The position numbers and the translations under genes were made by a program. This document shows, piece by piece, positions 35,913-44,082 of a DNA stretch of 64,000 bases. Source of the DNA: Poriferisodalis sp965208555 (lineage in GTDB: Bacteria; Actinomycetota; Acidimicrobiia; Acidimicrobiales; Poriferisodalaceae); assembly GCF_965208555.1 (NCBI RefSeq), contig NZ_OZ242342.1, positions 3,038,001 through 3,102,000 of the forward strand, written 5' to 3'. The notes below the pieces were generated by a model, which saw only the letters and a list, made by a program, of their open reading frames with translations, made no database searches and had not been told where the DNA came from. How positions within the stretch are numbered: the first letter of the stretch is position 1; each line of letters begins with the position of its first letter.

Positions 35913-37118
35913 ATGCACGACGAGACTGCCGCAGAGGCGCCGCTCGCCGGCATACAGGTCGTCGAGATGACGATGTACGTGCAAGGCCCGACAAGCGGCC
36001 TCACCTTGGCATCGCTCGGCGCGGACGTCATCAAGATCGAGCAGGTGGGCCAGGCCGACTACTTGCGCAGCTTCACCAGCCTGTTCGGCGTGACCTTCGA
36101 CGAACGCGGCCAAGAATGGCTGTACGGATCCGTCAACCGGAACAAGCGATCTTTGGTGCTGGACATTGCTTCGGAAGCAGGCCGCCCGGTATTCGAGCGC
36201 TTGATCGGCGGCGCCGATGCATTCATCACCAACTTGCGGGCCGCCGGTCTCGCCCGCTACGGCGCAGATGCCGACACGCTGCTCGCGATCAATCCCCAGC
36301 TGGTGTACTGCCGGGGCGGCGGGTTCGGTCTGCGAGGCGAGCTGGCCGAAGACCTCTGCCAGGACACCGTGGGCATGGCGCACGCCGGCTTCATGGATGC
36401 GATCGCGCCCACCGACGAACCCACCTATCCGCCGGGCGCGCTCAGCGACATCCTGACGGGATCCAACATGGCCTCGGCCGTGATGGCCGGGCTGATCAAG
36501 CGTGCGCGCACCGGCAAGGGCTGCGTGGTGGGCACCTCGCAGACCCAGGCGCTGCTCTGGCTGACCAGCCAGGCCGTGGGCGTCGCTGCGAACGTGGGTC
36601 AGCGCATGGATCGCTTCGATGTCTCCGGAGCCTGGAACCCGCTGTTCACGGTGTACGAGACGGCGGACGGCTGGATCGCGCTTGCCGTGTTGCAGGAGGC
36701 GCAGTGGGAGGGGCTGGCCCACGCCGTCGGCATCGAGTCGTGGCTGGACGATCCGCGGTTTGCGACCTTCGAGGACGTGATCGCCAACCGTGACGACTTC
36801 ACGCCGCTGTTCGCCGAGCACATGAAGACCGACACCACCGAGGTCTGGTGGCGCACGATCCGGGGATGCGGGGCCTGGGTGTCGCCGGTGAATCGCGTCA
36901 CGGACATCGCGAACAACCCGGACATCCTGGCCAACGAGTACATGGTGACCTTCGACGACGGCTTCGTCGGCCCGCCGGCCATGTTCGATGTGGACGACTT
37001 CCGGGGTGTGCGCGGCGGTACCGCCGACTACGGCGAGCACACCGACGAAATCCTGTGCGAACTGGGCTACAGCGACGACGAAGTGCTCGACCTGCGAGTC
37101 GCCGGCGCCGTCTGGTAG
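35913..37118 (+). CDS. Class III CoA-transferase (CaiB/BaiF family)
   Basis: A 401-residue enzyme that moves CoA between carboxylic acids. The family features are VEMTMYVQGPTSGLTLASLGADVIKIEQ near the N-terminus, NRNKRSLVLDI, the catalytic Asp in GALSDILTGS near residue 178, and NPLFTVYETADGWIAL. ATG 35913 has GGAGGG seven bases upstream. Donor and acceptor cannot be named. The divergent crotonase gene and the amidohydrolases nearby point to a degradation route for a carboxylic acid. Confidence 0.88.
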   Translation: MHDETAAEAPLAGIQVVEMTMYVQGPTSGLTLASLGADVIKIEQVGQADYLRSFTSLFGVTFDERGQEWLYGSVNRNKRSLVLDIASEAGRPVFERLIGGADAFITNLRAAGLARYGADADTLLAINPQLVYCRGGGFGLRGELAEDLCQDTVGMAHAGFMDAIAPTDEPTYPPGALSDILTGSNMASAVMAGLIKRARTGKGCVVGTSQTQALLWLTSQAVGVAANVGQRMDRFDVSGAWNPLFTVYETADGWIALAVLQEAQWEGLAHAVGIESWLDDPRFATFEDVIANRDDFTPLFAEHMKTDTTEVWWRTIRGCGAWVSPVNRVTDIANNPDILANEYMVTFDDGFVGPPAMFDVDDFRGVRGGTADYGEHTDEILCELGYSDDEVLDLRVAGAVW

Positions 37119-37143
37119 CCGCGCTCGTCCCCGGGTGCCAGCG

Positions 37144-37572
37144 TTACAGCATCACGCCGAACAGCAGCGCCGTCAGGCCGCACAGCAGTGACACGCCGGC
37201 GCCGGCGCCCCGCTTGGCCACGTTGTCGCCGGCGTTCTGATGCACCAGCGCACCCACGCCGGAGATCAGCACGAGCAGCATCTTGATGCCGAGCAGCATC
37301 GACCAGCCGGTGCTCGTCTCCTCGCTGGGGATGGCCAGCATGCCCCACAGTCCGGTCGCCACGGCGATGCCGAATGCGGGCCACGCCACGCGTGAGAAGG
37401 CCTTCGCTGCCACCTTGCCCGAGCCCGGGAAGGCACGCCCGACGACCGGCACCACCGCCCCGACAACGATCTGGCCGCCGATCCACACCGTCACCGCCAG
37501 CACGTGCAGCACAACGCGGACGGTGTCGAGATCGAACGTGACGACGCGGCTCACTTCACTGATTGCTGTCAT
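37144..37572 (-). CDS. Small CopD-like four-helix membrane protein
   Basis: A 142-residue protein with four hydrophobic segments: about residues 20-45 (VLHVLAVTVWIGGQIVVGAV), 62-82, 91-110 and 120-140. HVLAVTVWIGG resembles the first helix of CopD/YcnJ-type proteins, where a His and Trp line a metal or heme site. Function is unknown. It is separated by 75 bases from the reverse-strand amidohydrolase that ends at 37648, which lies upstream of it. Confidence 0.7.
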   Translation of the reverse strand: MTAISEVSRVVTFDLDTVRVVLHVLAVTVWIGGQIVVGAVVPVVGRAFPGSGKVAAKAFSRVAWPAFGIAVATGLWGMLAIPSEETSTGWSMLLGIKMLLVLISGVGALVHQNAGDNVAKRGAGAGVSLLCGLTALLFGVML

Positions 37573-37647
37573 AGGTGACCTCGATTCCTCCTCGGGGCCG
37601 GAACGGTTCCTGCCGCGGGGATACCACGGATCGGCGGACGTCCGGGG

Positions 37648-38811
37648 TCAGGACCGATCGCCGATCAGCTCTGCCATGTTGTCGGCAAAGAACCGGTCCA
37701 GCACACCGCCGTCGAAGCCTTCGAGCGAGGCGTTGAAGCGGCCCAGCGGGTTCCGGCCTCCCTCGATGTGGGGGTAGTCGCTCGAGAACATGTACAGGTG
37801 CTCGTTGGACTCGCGGATCATCGCGCCGACGTCCTCGATGGGGTAGGGCGTGAAAGCCATCTGCCGCGTGACCTGTTCCGACGGCAGCTCGCTGAACGCA
37901 GCGAGCTCAGGCTCGGAGCGCTTCCAGGTCTCCACGGTCACGTCCAGCCGGCGCAGCATCTGGGGCACCCAGGCTGCGCCGAGCTCCACGACCCCGCCGC
38001 GCAGGTTCGGGTGCCGGCTCAGCACGCCGTCGAGCACCAGCACCCCCACGAATGTCTCGGCTGCATGGTGGAGCGCGACCATGTCCTTGCCGCGGACGTT
38101 CTCGCCGCCGCCCAGCCAATCCGTCGGCGTGGGGCGACCCGTGTTCATCCACTCCGGCGCGATCTGCAGCGGGTTCCCGCCGACATGCAGCAGGAACGGC
38201 ACACCGGCTTCAGCCATCTGCGCCCAGACCGGGTCGAGGTCGTCGTGACCCGGTGACCTGCCACCGGCAGGACGGTGCGGCACCCACATGGCACCCAGCC
38301 CCGCCTCGAGGGCAAACGACATCTCGTCCATCGCCATCTGGGGGTCGTCGAGCGGCAGCAACGCCACGCCGATCATGCGGTCGTCGTCGGCGCAGAACTC
38401 AGCCATGCCGCGGTTGTGCGCACGAGCCGCGCCGTAGCGGACGTCGTGGTCCAGCTTGGGGTCGAACACCACGCCGGCGCTGAAGGTGGCGAACACGAAC
38501 TGCCGGTCGAAGCCCAGCAGGTCCAGCGCCGTCGTGCGTTCGGCGGAGTTGAACGCTCCGAGCGCGTGGTACCCCTTCGGTCCCCGGATCAGGTCGTCTC
38601 CCATCGCGACAAGATCGGCCACGGTCTCGGGCGTGTGCGAACGGCTGCCGCCCGCCGCCTCGAAGTTGTTCACCGATTCGCCTGCGCTGGAGAATTCGAT
38701 CAGCGGGAGACGGTCCGCCATGTCGCTCTCAGCGTGTGACTGCAGGAAGTCCGGCAGCTCCATGAGGTGGCTGTCGGCATCGAGGTAGGTCCGGCCGCTC
38801 GCATATGCCAT
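37648..38811 (-). CDS. Amidohydrolase-2 family protein
   Basis: A 387-residue metal-dependent hydrolase of the amidohydrolase-2 family (ACMSD-like). The start has DADSHLMELPDF (the ExHxx-type first motif with a single His). LLHVGGNP (near residue 207) and HHAAETFVG carry the strand-end histidines, and FSSDYPHIEGG carries the late Asp with the family motif SDYPH. Substrate is unknown; decarboxylases and hydrolases share this fold. ATG 38811 is the only sensible start. It is divergent from moaB. Confidence 0.82.
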   Translation of the reverse strand: MAYASGRTYLDADSHLMELPDFLQSHAESDMADRLPLIEFSSAGESVNNFEAAGGSRSHTPETVADLVAMGDDLIRGPKGYHALGAFNSAERTTALDLLGFDRQFVFATFSAGVVFDPKLDHDVRYGAARAHNRGMAEFCADDDRMIGVALLPLDDPQMAMDEMSFALEAGLGAMWVPHRPAGGRSPGHDDLDPVWAQMAEAGVPFLLHVGGNPLQIAPEWMNTGRPTPTDWLGGGENVRGKDMVALHHAAETFVGVLVLDGVLSRHPNLRGGVVELGAAWVPQMLRRLDVTVETWKRSEPELAAFSELPSEQVTRQMAFTPYPIEDVGAMIRESNEHLYMFSSDYPHIEGGRNPLGRFNASLEGFDGGVLDRFFADNMAELIGDRS

Positions 38812-38901
38812 GACCGCAGGTTAGTGACGGGGCGAAGCGAGCCGCCGGGTCTGCCGACGGGTGCAGCGAGTCGGCCAGGGGAACGCTCACATGAGCGTCG
38901 G

Positions 38902-38907
38902 TAGCCT
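38902..38907 (+). promoter_or_regulatory. -10 box TAGCCT for leaderless moaB mRNA
   Basis: TAGCCT ends six bases before ATG 38914, identical to the boxes before def and rpoZ. No ribosome site is present. Confidence 0.45.
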
Positions 38908-38913
38908 GCCGCG

Positions 38914-39435
38914 ATGGCCGGATCGCATGCGGCACATCATCACGCTCACAGCCCGCCCGACGGCGAGCACCAGCTCGCCGCCAAGGTGCTCACAGTCTCC
39001 GACGGCGTGATCGCCGGAACGCGTGATGATCGCAGCGGCGAGGCGCTGGGCGAAGCGCTGGCTGGCGCCGGATACGAGGTGGTCGAGCGACGCGTCGTGG
39101 CCGACGGCGTCGACACGGTGGCCGATGCCCTGCGGTCGATGTCGGACCGGTTCGAGGGCCTCATTGTCTCGACCGGCGGGACCGGCTTCACCGAGCGGGA
39201 TCTCACGCCAGAAGGCACCCGTGCCGTCATCGAGCGGGAAGCCCCGGGCCTGGCCGAGGCGATGCGGCTGGTGAACCCGTTGGGCCGGCTCTCCCGAGGC
39301 GTCGCGGGCATCATCGGGCACGCGATCGTGCTGAACACGCCCGGCTCCACCAAGGGCTGCGTCGAGTGCTTCGAGGCCGTGGCCGACGTGCTCCCGCACG
39401 CACTCGCATTGCTGGCCGGCGAACGGCTGCACTGA
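38914..39435 (+). CDS. MoaB/Mog-type molybdopterin protein
   Basis: A 173-residue MogA/MoaB-fold protein acting in molybdenum cofactor synthesis (molybdopterin adenylylation). The core has KVLTVSDGVIAGTRDDRSG, STGGTGFTERDLTPEGTR and NTPGSTKGCVECFEAV. Residues 1-20 are unusually His-rich (seven His, including AHHHAH), which might bind metal. The stop overlaps the ribD start by one base (TGATG), so it is coupled to the riboflavin genes though unrelated in function. Confidence 0.88.
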   Translation: MAGSHAAHHHAHSPPDGEHQLAAKVLTVSDGVIAGTRDDRSGEALGEALAGAGYEVVERRVVADGVDTVADALRSMSDRFEGLIVSTGGTGFTERDLTPEGTRAVIEREAPGLAEAMRLVNPLGRLSRGVAGIIGHAIVLNTPGSTKGCVECFEAVADVLPHALALLAGERLH

Positions 39436-40481
39436 TGCCGGCCGACGGCATCACGCGCATGAATCGTGCGGTGGAGCTGGGGGAGAGCGTGCGCGGCACG
39501 ACGGCACCGAATCCGTGGGTGGGCGCCGTGCTCGTCACGGCCGATGGGCAGACGTTCGAGGGCGCCACTGAGCCACCACCGGGCAGGCACGCCGAGATTG
39601 TTGCGCTGGATGCAGCCCGCGACGCGGGTGCCGACCCAGCCGGCGGGACCCTGTCCACCACGCTCGAACCGTGCTCGCACACGGGCCGCACAGCGCCGTG
39701 CGTCGAGGCGGTCATCTCAGCCGGCATCGCCCGGGTCGCCGTCGGCGTGACCGACCCAGATCCCAACGTGGCCGGCAGCGGCATCGAGGCGCTGCGGGCA
39801 GCAGGCATCGAGGTCGATGATGGCGTCGGCGCTGCCGCCGTCGAATGCTCGCTTCGGCCGTACCTGCACCAGCGGCGCGAGGGCCGGCCGTGGGTCGTGC
39901 TGAAGCTGGCAGCCACCATGGACGGGCGGGTTGCGGCCGCTGACGGCACGTCGCAGTGGATCACCTCGCCCGAGGCCCGTGCCGATGCGCACGCCTTGCG
40001 CGCCCGTTGCGACGCTGTGCTCGTCGGCGCGGGAACCGTGCGTGCCGACAACCCATCGCTCACCGTGCGGGATGCGCCGGGCGCCGATCCGAGACGCTTC
40101 GTGCTGGGCGCGGTACCGGCCGGGGCAAACGTCCACCCGTGCACCGAGGTGAGCGGGCCGCCAGGCGAGGTGCTGGCCAGGCTGGCGGCTGACGGTGTGG
40201 TGGAGCTGCTGGTGGAGGGCGGCGCCGGTGTTGCCGGAAAGTTCCATCGGGCCGGCTTGGTTGACGAGTACGTCATCTATCTGGCGCCGGCGCTCATGGG
40301 CGGCCACGACGGGCTGCCCATGCTGACGGGCGAGGGTGCGCCCACCATCGGAGAGCTGTGGCGCGGCGACATCGCTGAGCTTCGGCAGGTCGGGCCCGAT
40401 GTGCGCATCACGATGCTGGCAGCCGGGCATGCGGCCGGTACCGTCGTTTCAGATCCCGCCGCCGGGCATCCGGCAAGCTGA
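39435..40481 (+). CDS. ribD: Bifunctional riboflavin deaminase/reductase RibD
   Basis: RibD carries out the deamination and side-chain reduction steps of riboflavin synthesis. The 348-residue protein has an N-terminal cytidine-deaminase-like zinc domain (HAEI and PCSHTGRTAPC, residues 51-88) and a C-terminal DHFR-like reductase domain (KLAATMDGRVAAADGTSQWIT, AGTVRADNPSLTVR, LLVEGGAGVAG). ATG 39435 overlaps the moaB stop by one base. ribE follows 25 bases later. Confidence 0.95.
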   Translation: MPADGITRMNRAVELGESVRGTTAPNPWVGAVLVTADGQTFEGATEPPPGRHAEIVALDAARDAGADPAGGTLSTTLEPCSHTGRTAPCVEAVISAGIARVAVGVTDPDPNVAGSGIEALRAAGIEVDDGVGAAAVECSLRPYLHQRREGRPWVVLKLAATMDGRVAAADGTSQWITSPEARADAHALRARCDAVLVGAGTVRADNPSLTVRDAPGADPRRFVLGAVPAGANVHPCTEVSGPPGEVLARLAADGVVELLVEGGAGVAGKFHRAGLVDEYVIYLAPALMGGHDGLPMLTGEGAPTIGELWRGDIAELRQVGPDVRITMLAAGHAAGTVVSDPAAGHPAS

Positions 40482-40506
40482 TAACGGATCGCTGGAAGGA
40501 CGGGCG

Positions 40507-41145
40507 ATGTACACAGGACTCGTCGAAGAACTCGGCAGCTTTGCCGGCCGCGACGGCGAGCGGTACCGGTTCACTGCCGCGCTCGTGCTCACCGACGCCG
40601 CTGTCGACGACTCGATCGCGGTGAATGGCTGCTGCCTGACAGTGGTCGAGATGGGGGACGGCTGGTGGGAGGCCGACGTCAGCGCTGAGACTGTCAAGCG
40701 AACTGCGCTGGGCGCACTGGCGGAAGGTGACCCCGTGAACCTCGAGCGCTGCATGCGCTACGCCGACCGGCTCGGCGGGCACCTCGTGCAGGGCCACGTC
40801 GACGGGGTGGCGACCATTGTCCACCCAGCCCCCGACCTTCGCGTCGCAGTGCCGCCCGAGGGCAGCTTGCGCCGCTACCTGGTGGAGAAAGGCTCGGTGA
40901 CCCTCAACGGCATCAGCCTGACCTGCTTCGACATCACCGACGACGACGAGGGCGGATGCGAGTTCTCGGTGGCGCTCATCCCGCACACCATGGCCATGAC
41001 CACCATGGGCACCGCGCAGGCCGGCGACCTCGTCAACCTGGAGGTCGACGTCCTCGCCCGTTACGTCGAGCGCCTGCTCGGGCAGAATGGTGCAGCAACC
41101 GCACCAGCCGACGCACTCGGCGTCGGCGCATCAGAAGGCAAGTGA
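40507..41145 (+). CDS. ribE: Riboflavin synthase alpha chain
   Basis: This enzyme dismutates two lumazine molecules to riboflavin. The 212-residue protein has the two-fold repeat of the family: MYTGLVEELG, NGCCLTVVE, GGHLVQGHVDG in the first barrel and VTLNGISLTCFDI, IPHTMAMTTM in the second. ATG 40507 has GGAAGGA eight bases upstream; the longer open frame is a shadow. The last 20 residues are an extra tail. ribBA starts eight bases downstream. Confidence 0.95.
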   Translation: MYTGLVEELGSFAGRDGERYRFTAALVLTDAAVDDSIAVNGCCLTVVEMGDGWWEADVSAETVKRTALGALAEGDPVNLERCMRYADRLGGHLVQGHVDGVATIVHPAPDLRVAVPPEGSLRRYLVEKGSVTLNGISLTCFDITDDDEGGCEFSVALIPHTMAMTTMGTAQAGDLVNLEVDVLARYVERLLGQNGAATAPADALGVGASEGK

Positions 41146-41152
41146 GTCCGGC

Positions 41153-42451
41153 ATGACCGACCGCAACGCAGCCGACGACGCGCCTCCTGCGTCGCCGTTC
41201 GCTGCCATTCCCGACGCGATCGACGCGATCGGTCGGGGAGAGATCGTGGTGGTGGTCGACGACGAGGACCGCGAGAACGAGGGCGACCTCATCATGGCGG
41301 CCGAGCACGCCACACCCGAGGCGATGGCGTTCTTCGTGCGCTACACGTCGGGTGTCATCTGCGCGCCCCTGATGGGGGAGCGCCTCGACGATCTGGCGCT
41401 TCCGCTCATGGTGACGGTCAACACCGAGTCCATGCGCACCGCCTACACGGTCACGGTCGATGCCGCGGAGGGCACCACTACCGGGATCTCGGCTGCAGAC
41501 CGCTCACGCACGCTCAACCTGCTGGCAGACCCCAAGTCCAACGCGAACGACTTCAACCGTCCCGGTCACGTGCTGCCGCTGCGCTACCGGCCGGGCGGCG
41601 TGCTGAAGCGGGCCGGGCACACCGAAGCCGCAGTGGACCTCGCCCGGCTGGCCGGTTGCCACCCGGCGGGAGTGCTCTGCGAGGTGGTCAACGACGACGG
41701 GACCATGGCCCGCGTGCCCGATCTCATCGAATTCTGCGAGCGTCACGGGCTGCTGCTCATCTCGATTGCCGACCTCATCCGTTACCGGCGCGTCAACGAG
41801 CGCTTGGTCGACCCGATCTCGCAGGCCCGCATCCCCACCATCTACGGCGAGTTCACCGGCCACGTCTTCCGCGACTTCGACGACACCGAACACCTGGCGT
41901 TGACGTACGGATCCGTGATGGGCGCAGAACCTGTGCTGGTGCGCGTTCACAGCGAATGCCTGACCGGCGACATCCTGGCGTCGATGCGCTGCGATTGCGG
42001 ATCGCAGCTGCACAGTGCGCTCGAGGCCATCGCCGAAGCCGGCGCAGGCGTGCTGGTGTACCTGCGGGGCCACGAGGGCCGCGGCATCGGCATCGGTCAC
42101 AAGATTGCGGCGTACTCGCTGCAGGATGCTGGCCGCGACACGGTCGACGCCAACCTGGAGCTGGGCCTGCCGGTGGACAGCAGGGAGTACGGCATCGGGG
42201 CGCAGATCTTGGCCGAGCTCGGTGTGCAGCGGATGCGGCTGATGACCAACAACCCCAACAAGATCGGCGGGCTGTCGGGCTACGGGCTGGAAGTCGTCGA
42301 GCGAGTGCCGACGTCGTCGAACGCGAATCCCTACAACCGGGCCTACCTGCGCACCAAGAAGATGCGCTTGGGCCACCTCATGGACGACGCGGCCGACGGC
42401 GCAGTCGAAGTCGCCGAAGAACTCGAAGAGGCGCCCCCGCTCGCCGACTAG
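41153..42451 (+). CDS. ribBA: Bifunctional DHBP synthase / GTP cyclohydrolase II
   Basis: RibBA supplies both branches of riboflavin synthesis. The 432-residue protein has a RibB half with VDDEDRENEGDLIMAAEH and RPGHVLPLRY-HTEAAVDLA, and a RibA half from about residue 225. That half has the zinc triad CLTGDILASMRCDCGSQ, the RGHEGRGIGI loop and REYGIGAQIL. An acidic tail follows. ATG 41153 is used. ribH, normally next, is absent. The TAG stop overlaps the hisG stop tail to tail by four bases (CTAG). Confidence 0.96.
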   Translation: MTDRNAADDAPPASPFAAIPDAIDAIGRGEIVVVVDDEDRENEGDLIMAAEHATPEAMAFFVRYTSGVICAPLMGERLDDLALPLMVTVNTESMRTAYTVTVDAAEGTTTGISAADRSRTLNLLADPKSNANDFNRPGHVLPLRYRPGGVLKRAGHTEAAVDLARLAGCHPAGVLCEVVNDDGTMARVPDLIEFCERHGLLLISIADLIRYRRVNERLVDPISQARIPTIYGEFTGHVFRDFDDTEHLALTYGSVMGAEPVLVRVHSECLTGDILASMRCDCGSQLHSALEAIAEAGAGVLVYLRGHEGRGIGIGHKIAAYSLQDAGRDTVDANLELGLPVDSREYGIGAQILAELGVQRMRLMTNNPNKIGGLSGYGLEVVERVPTSSNANPYNRAYLRTKKMRLGHLMDDAADGAVEVAEELEEAPPLAD

Positions 42452-43323
42452 GGGACGATCTTGGAGATCGGCATCTCGATGATGTCGGTCGCGCCTCGTT
42501 CCAGCAGCTCGGGAATGAGCACGTTGATCTGGTTCTTCGGCACGACGGTCTCCACCGCGTAGGCCTCGCCGCCCCACAGCTCGTTCACCGTCGGGGCCTT
42601 CATCGAGGGCAGCAGATTCACCACGGCGTCGAGATGCTCGCGCCCGACGTTCAGCTTCACCAGCACGCGGCCGCGAGCGTCCAGCACCCCGTCCAGCAGG
42701 GTCTTGATCTGCGTCATCGCCCGGCGCTTGGCTGGGTCTTCGTACGCGGCACGGTTGGTGAAGATCTCGGTGTAGCTCGTGAGGATCTCGTCGATGATTC
42801 GCAGGCCGGCGGCGCGCAGCGCGCGCCCGGTCTCGGTCAGGTCCACCACGGCATCCACAATGTCGGGGGCCTTGGCCTCGGTCGCGCCATAGCTCAATCG
42901 AACGTCGGCGTTGACACCGCGGTCGGCGAAGAAGCGCCGGGTCAGCTCGGGATACTCGCTCGACACGCGTACACCGTCCGGCAAGTCCGAAAGCGAAGCG
43001 AAGGCGCTGTCCTGCGGTACCGCCACGACGATGCGCACCGGCCGCGAGGTGGCCTTGGAGTAGCGAAGCTCGCCCAGCGAGACCACATCGCTGCTGGTCT
43101 CTTCGATCCAGTCCCGCCCGGCGATGCCCAAGTCGAACAGGCCGTCGGCCACATATGACGGGATCTCCTGGGGCCGCAGGATGCGCACGTCGTCGATGCG
43201 AGGGTCGTCGACAGTGGCGCGGTAGTCCACCGCCGAGCTCCGGCGCACCGGCAGATCGGCGTCTGAGAACAGCTGCAGGGTCGCTTCTTCGAGCGAACCC
43301 TTCGGGAGTACGAGCTTGAGCAC
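42448..43323 (-). CDS. hisG: ATP phosphoribosyltransferase, long form
   Basis: HisG starts histidine synthesis by joining ATP and PRPP. At 291 residues it is the long, self-contained form with a C-terminal ACT-like histidine-feedback domain (VLVKLNVGREHLDAVVNLLP onward). The catalytic part shows LPKGSLEEATLQLF, YVADGLFDLGIAGRDW and DAVVDLTETGRALRAAGL. It runs opposite to ribBA, with which it shares four bases. No other his gene is adjacent. Confidence 0.95.
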   Translation of the reverse strand: MLKLVLPKGSLEEATLQLFSDADLPVRRSSAVDYRATVDDPRIDDVRILRPQEIPSYVADGLFDLGIAGRDWIEETSSDVVSLGELRYSKATSRPVRIVVAVPQDSAFASLSDLPDGVRVSSEYPELTRRFFADRGVNADVRLSYGATEAKAPDIVDAVVDLTETGRALRAAGLRIIDEILTSYTEIFTNRAAYEDPAKRRAMTQIKTLLDGVLDARGRVLVKLNVGREHLDAVVNLLPSMKAPTVNELWGGEAYAVETVVPKNQINVLIPELLERGATDIIEMPISKIVP

Positions 43324-43331
43324 GGGCGGTA

Positions 43332-43337
43332 ACGGTA
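43332..43337 (-). promoter_or_regulatory. -10 box TACCGT for leaderless hisG mRNA
   Basis: On the reverse strand TACCGT lies eight bases before the hisG GTG. Just upstream of it, 43341-43360 is an exact tandem pair of GCGGTGCCCT. The pair would fall in the -35 spacer and might be an operator, or simply a small duplication. Confidence 0.4.
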
Positions 43338-43405
43338 CCTGCGGTGCCCTGCGGTGCCCTGCCGATTTTCTGTGCCGTCAGGCCGGGCTGTCTCGGGTCC
43401 CGTTC

Positions 43406-43900
43406 CTATTCGGCTGCCGTCTGGCGCTTGTGAAGCTCCACGTAGGCCAGCCGGATCTGCTGCAGCGCCCCCCGCAGCGTCTCGCCCGCAGGCAGCTGGT
43501 CGGCGAGGTTGTCCACCAGCAGGCCCAGGGCGTCAATCGGCAGCCGCGCCTCGGGGAGATCGGGCGGGTCCCGCCGCAGGTGCAGCGCGGCCAGCTCGAA
43601 CAGCCCCATCATGTGGTTCTGCACGATCTCTGCCGCGGGCACCGAGACGAGCTGTTCCTGGGCCTCGCGCAGCTGCTCCTGCATCTCGGCCAGCTCTTCG
43701 GGGTCGAACGGCTCGCCGGTGCGCGGGTCGATCGGCAGCCCGGTCTCTGGATCGATGTCGAGTTCGCCGGCGAAGGCACCGCCCTCTGCCTCGTCGGCCG
43801 TATTGAAGGCGCCTCCTTCGTCGGCCGGCGGCGCCGGCGGCGCGTCGGCGTTCTCGCGGGGCACGCGATGCTCACCCTCCGGTGTCCACAACGTGCTCAT
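43406..43900 (-). CDS. DUF1844-like protein
   Basis: A 164-residue protein of unknown function. Residues 1-90 are acidic and Pro/Glu-rich with a short DPETGLPIDPRTGEPFDPEEL repeat-like stretch and a helical AEMQEQLREAQEQL. Residues 95-160 match the DUF1844 pattern (NHMMGLFELAALHLRRDPPD, ARLPIDALGLLVDNL, LRGALQQIRLAYVELH). DUF1844 genes commonly sit beside infC in actinobacteria, as here, divergently transcribed. Cytosolic; role unknown. Confidence 0.8.
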   Translation of the reverse strand: MSTLWTPEGEHRVPRENADAPPAPPADEGGAFNTADEAEGGAFAGELDIDPETGLPIDPRTGEPFDPEELAEMQEQLREAQEQLVSVPAAEIVQNHMMGLFELAALHLRRDPPDLPEARLPIDALGLLVDNLADQLPAGETLRGALQQIRLAYVELHKRQTAAE

Positions 43901-44082
43901 CGCTGATCTCCCCGCTCGGATCGGCTGTGCTGGCTTTCTCCGGCGCTGTTACCCTACGGCCCCTACAACTGGAACAAGCGGGGTCTGACCCCCACCGAAC
44001 CGCCGCAGGGCGCGTTCCGGTACTGGGCTCGCACAGGGCGCCGCGTGGACGAGGAGCGTCCTTTGGACAAGCGAGTACGGCC
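43901..44082 (+). other. infC leader region with -10 box and an open frame ending at the infC start
   Basis: TACCCT at 43950-43955 is a plausible -10 box, giving a leader of about 120 bases. One frame is open from 43907 to TAG 44084-44086 but has no ATG, and its first GTG is at 44045 (13 codons). The longer frame reads YGPYNWNKRGLTPTEPPQG and so on, with mostly G/C third bases, which looks protein-like. Its stop overlaps the candidate ATA start of infC by two bases. A translated leader that controls infC is possible but unproven. Confidence 0.4.
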
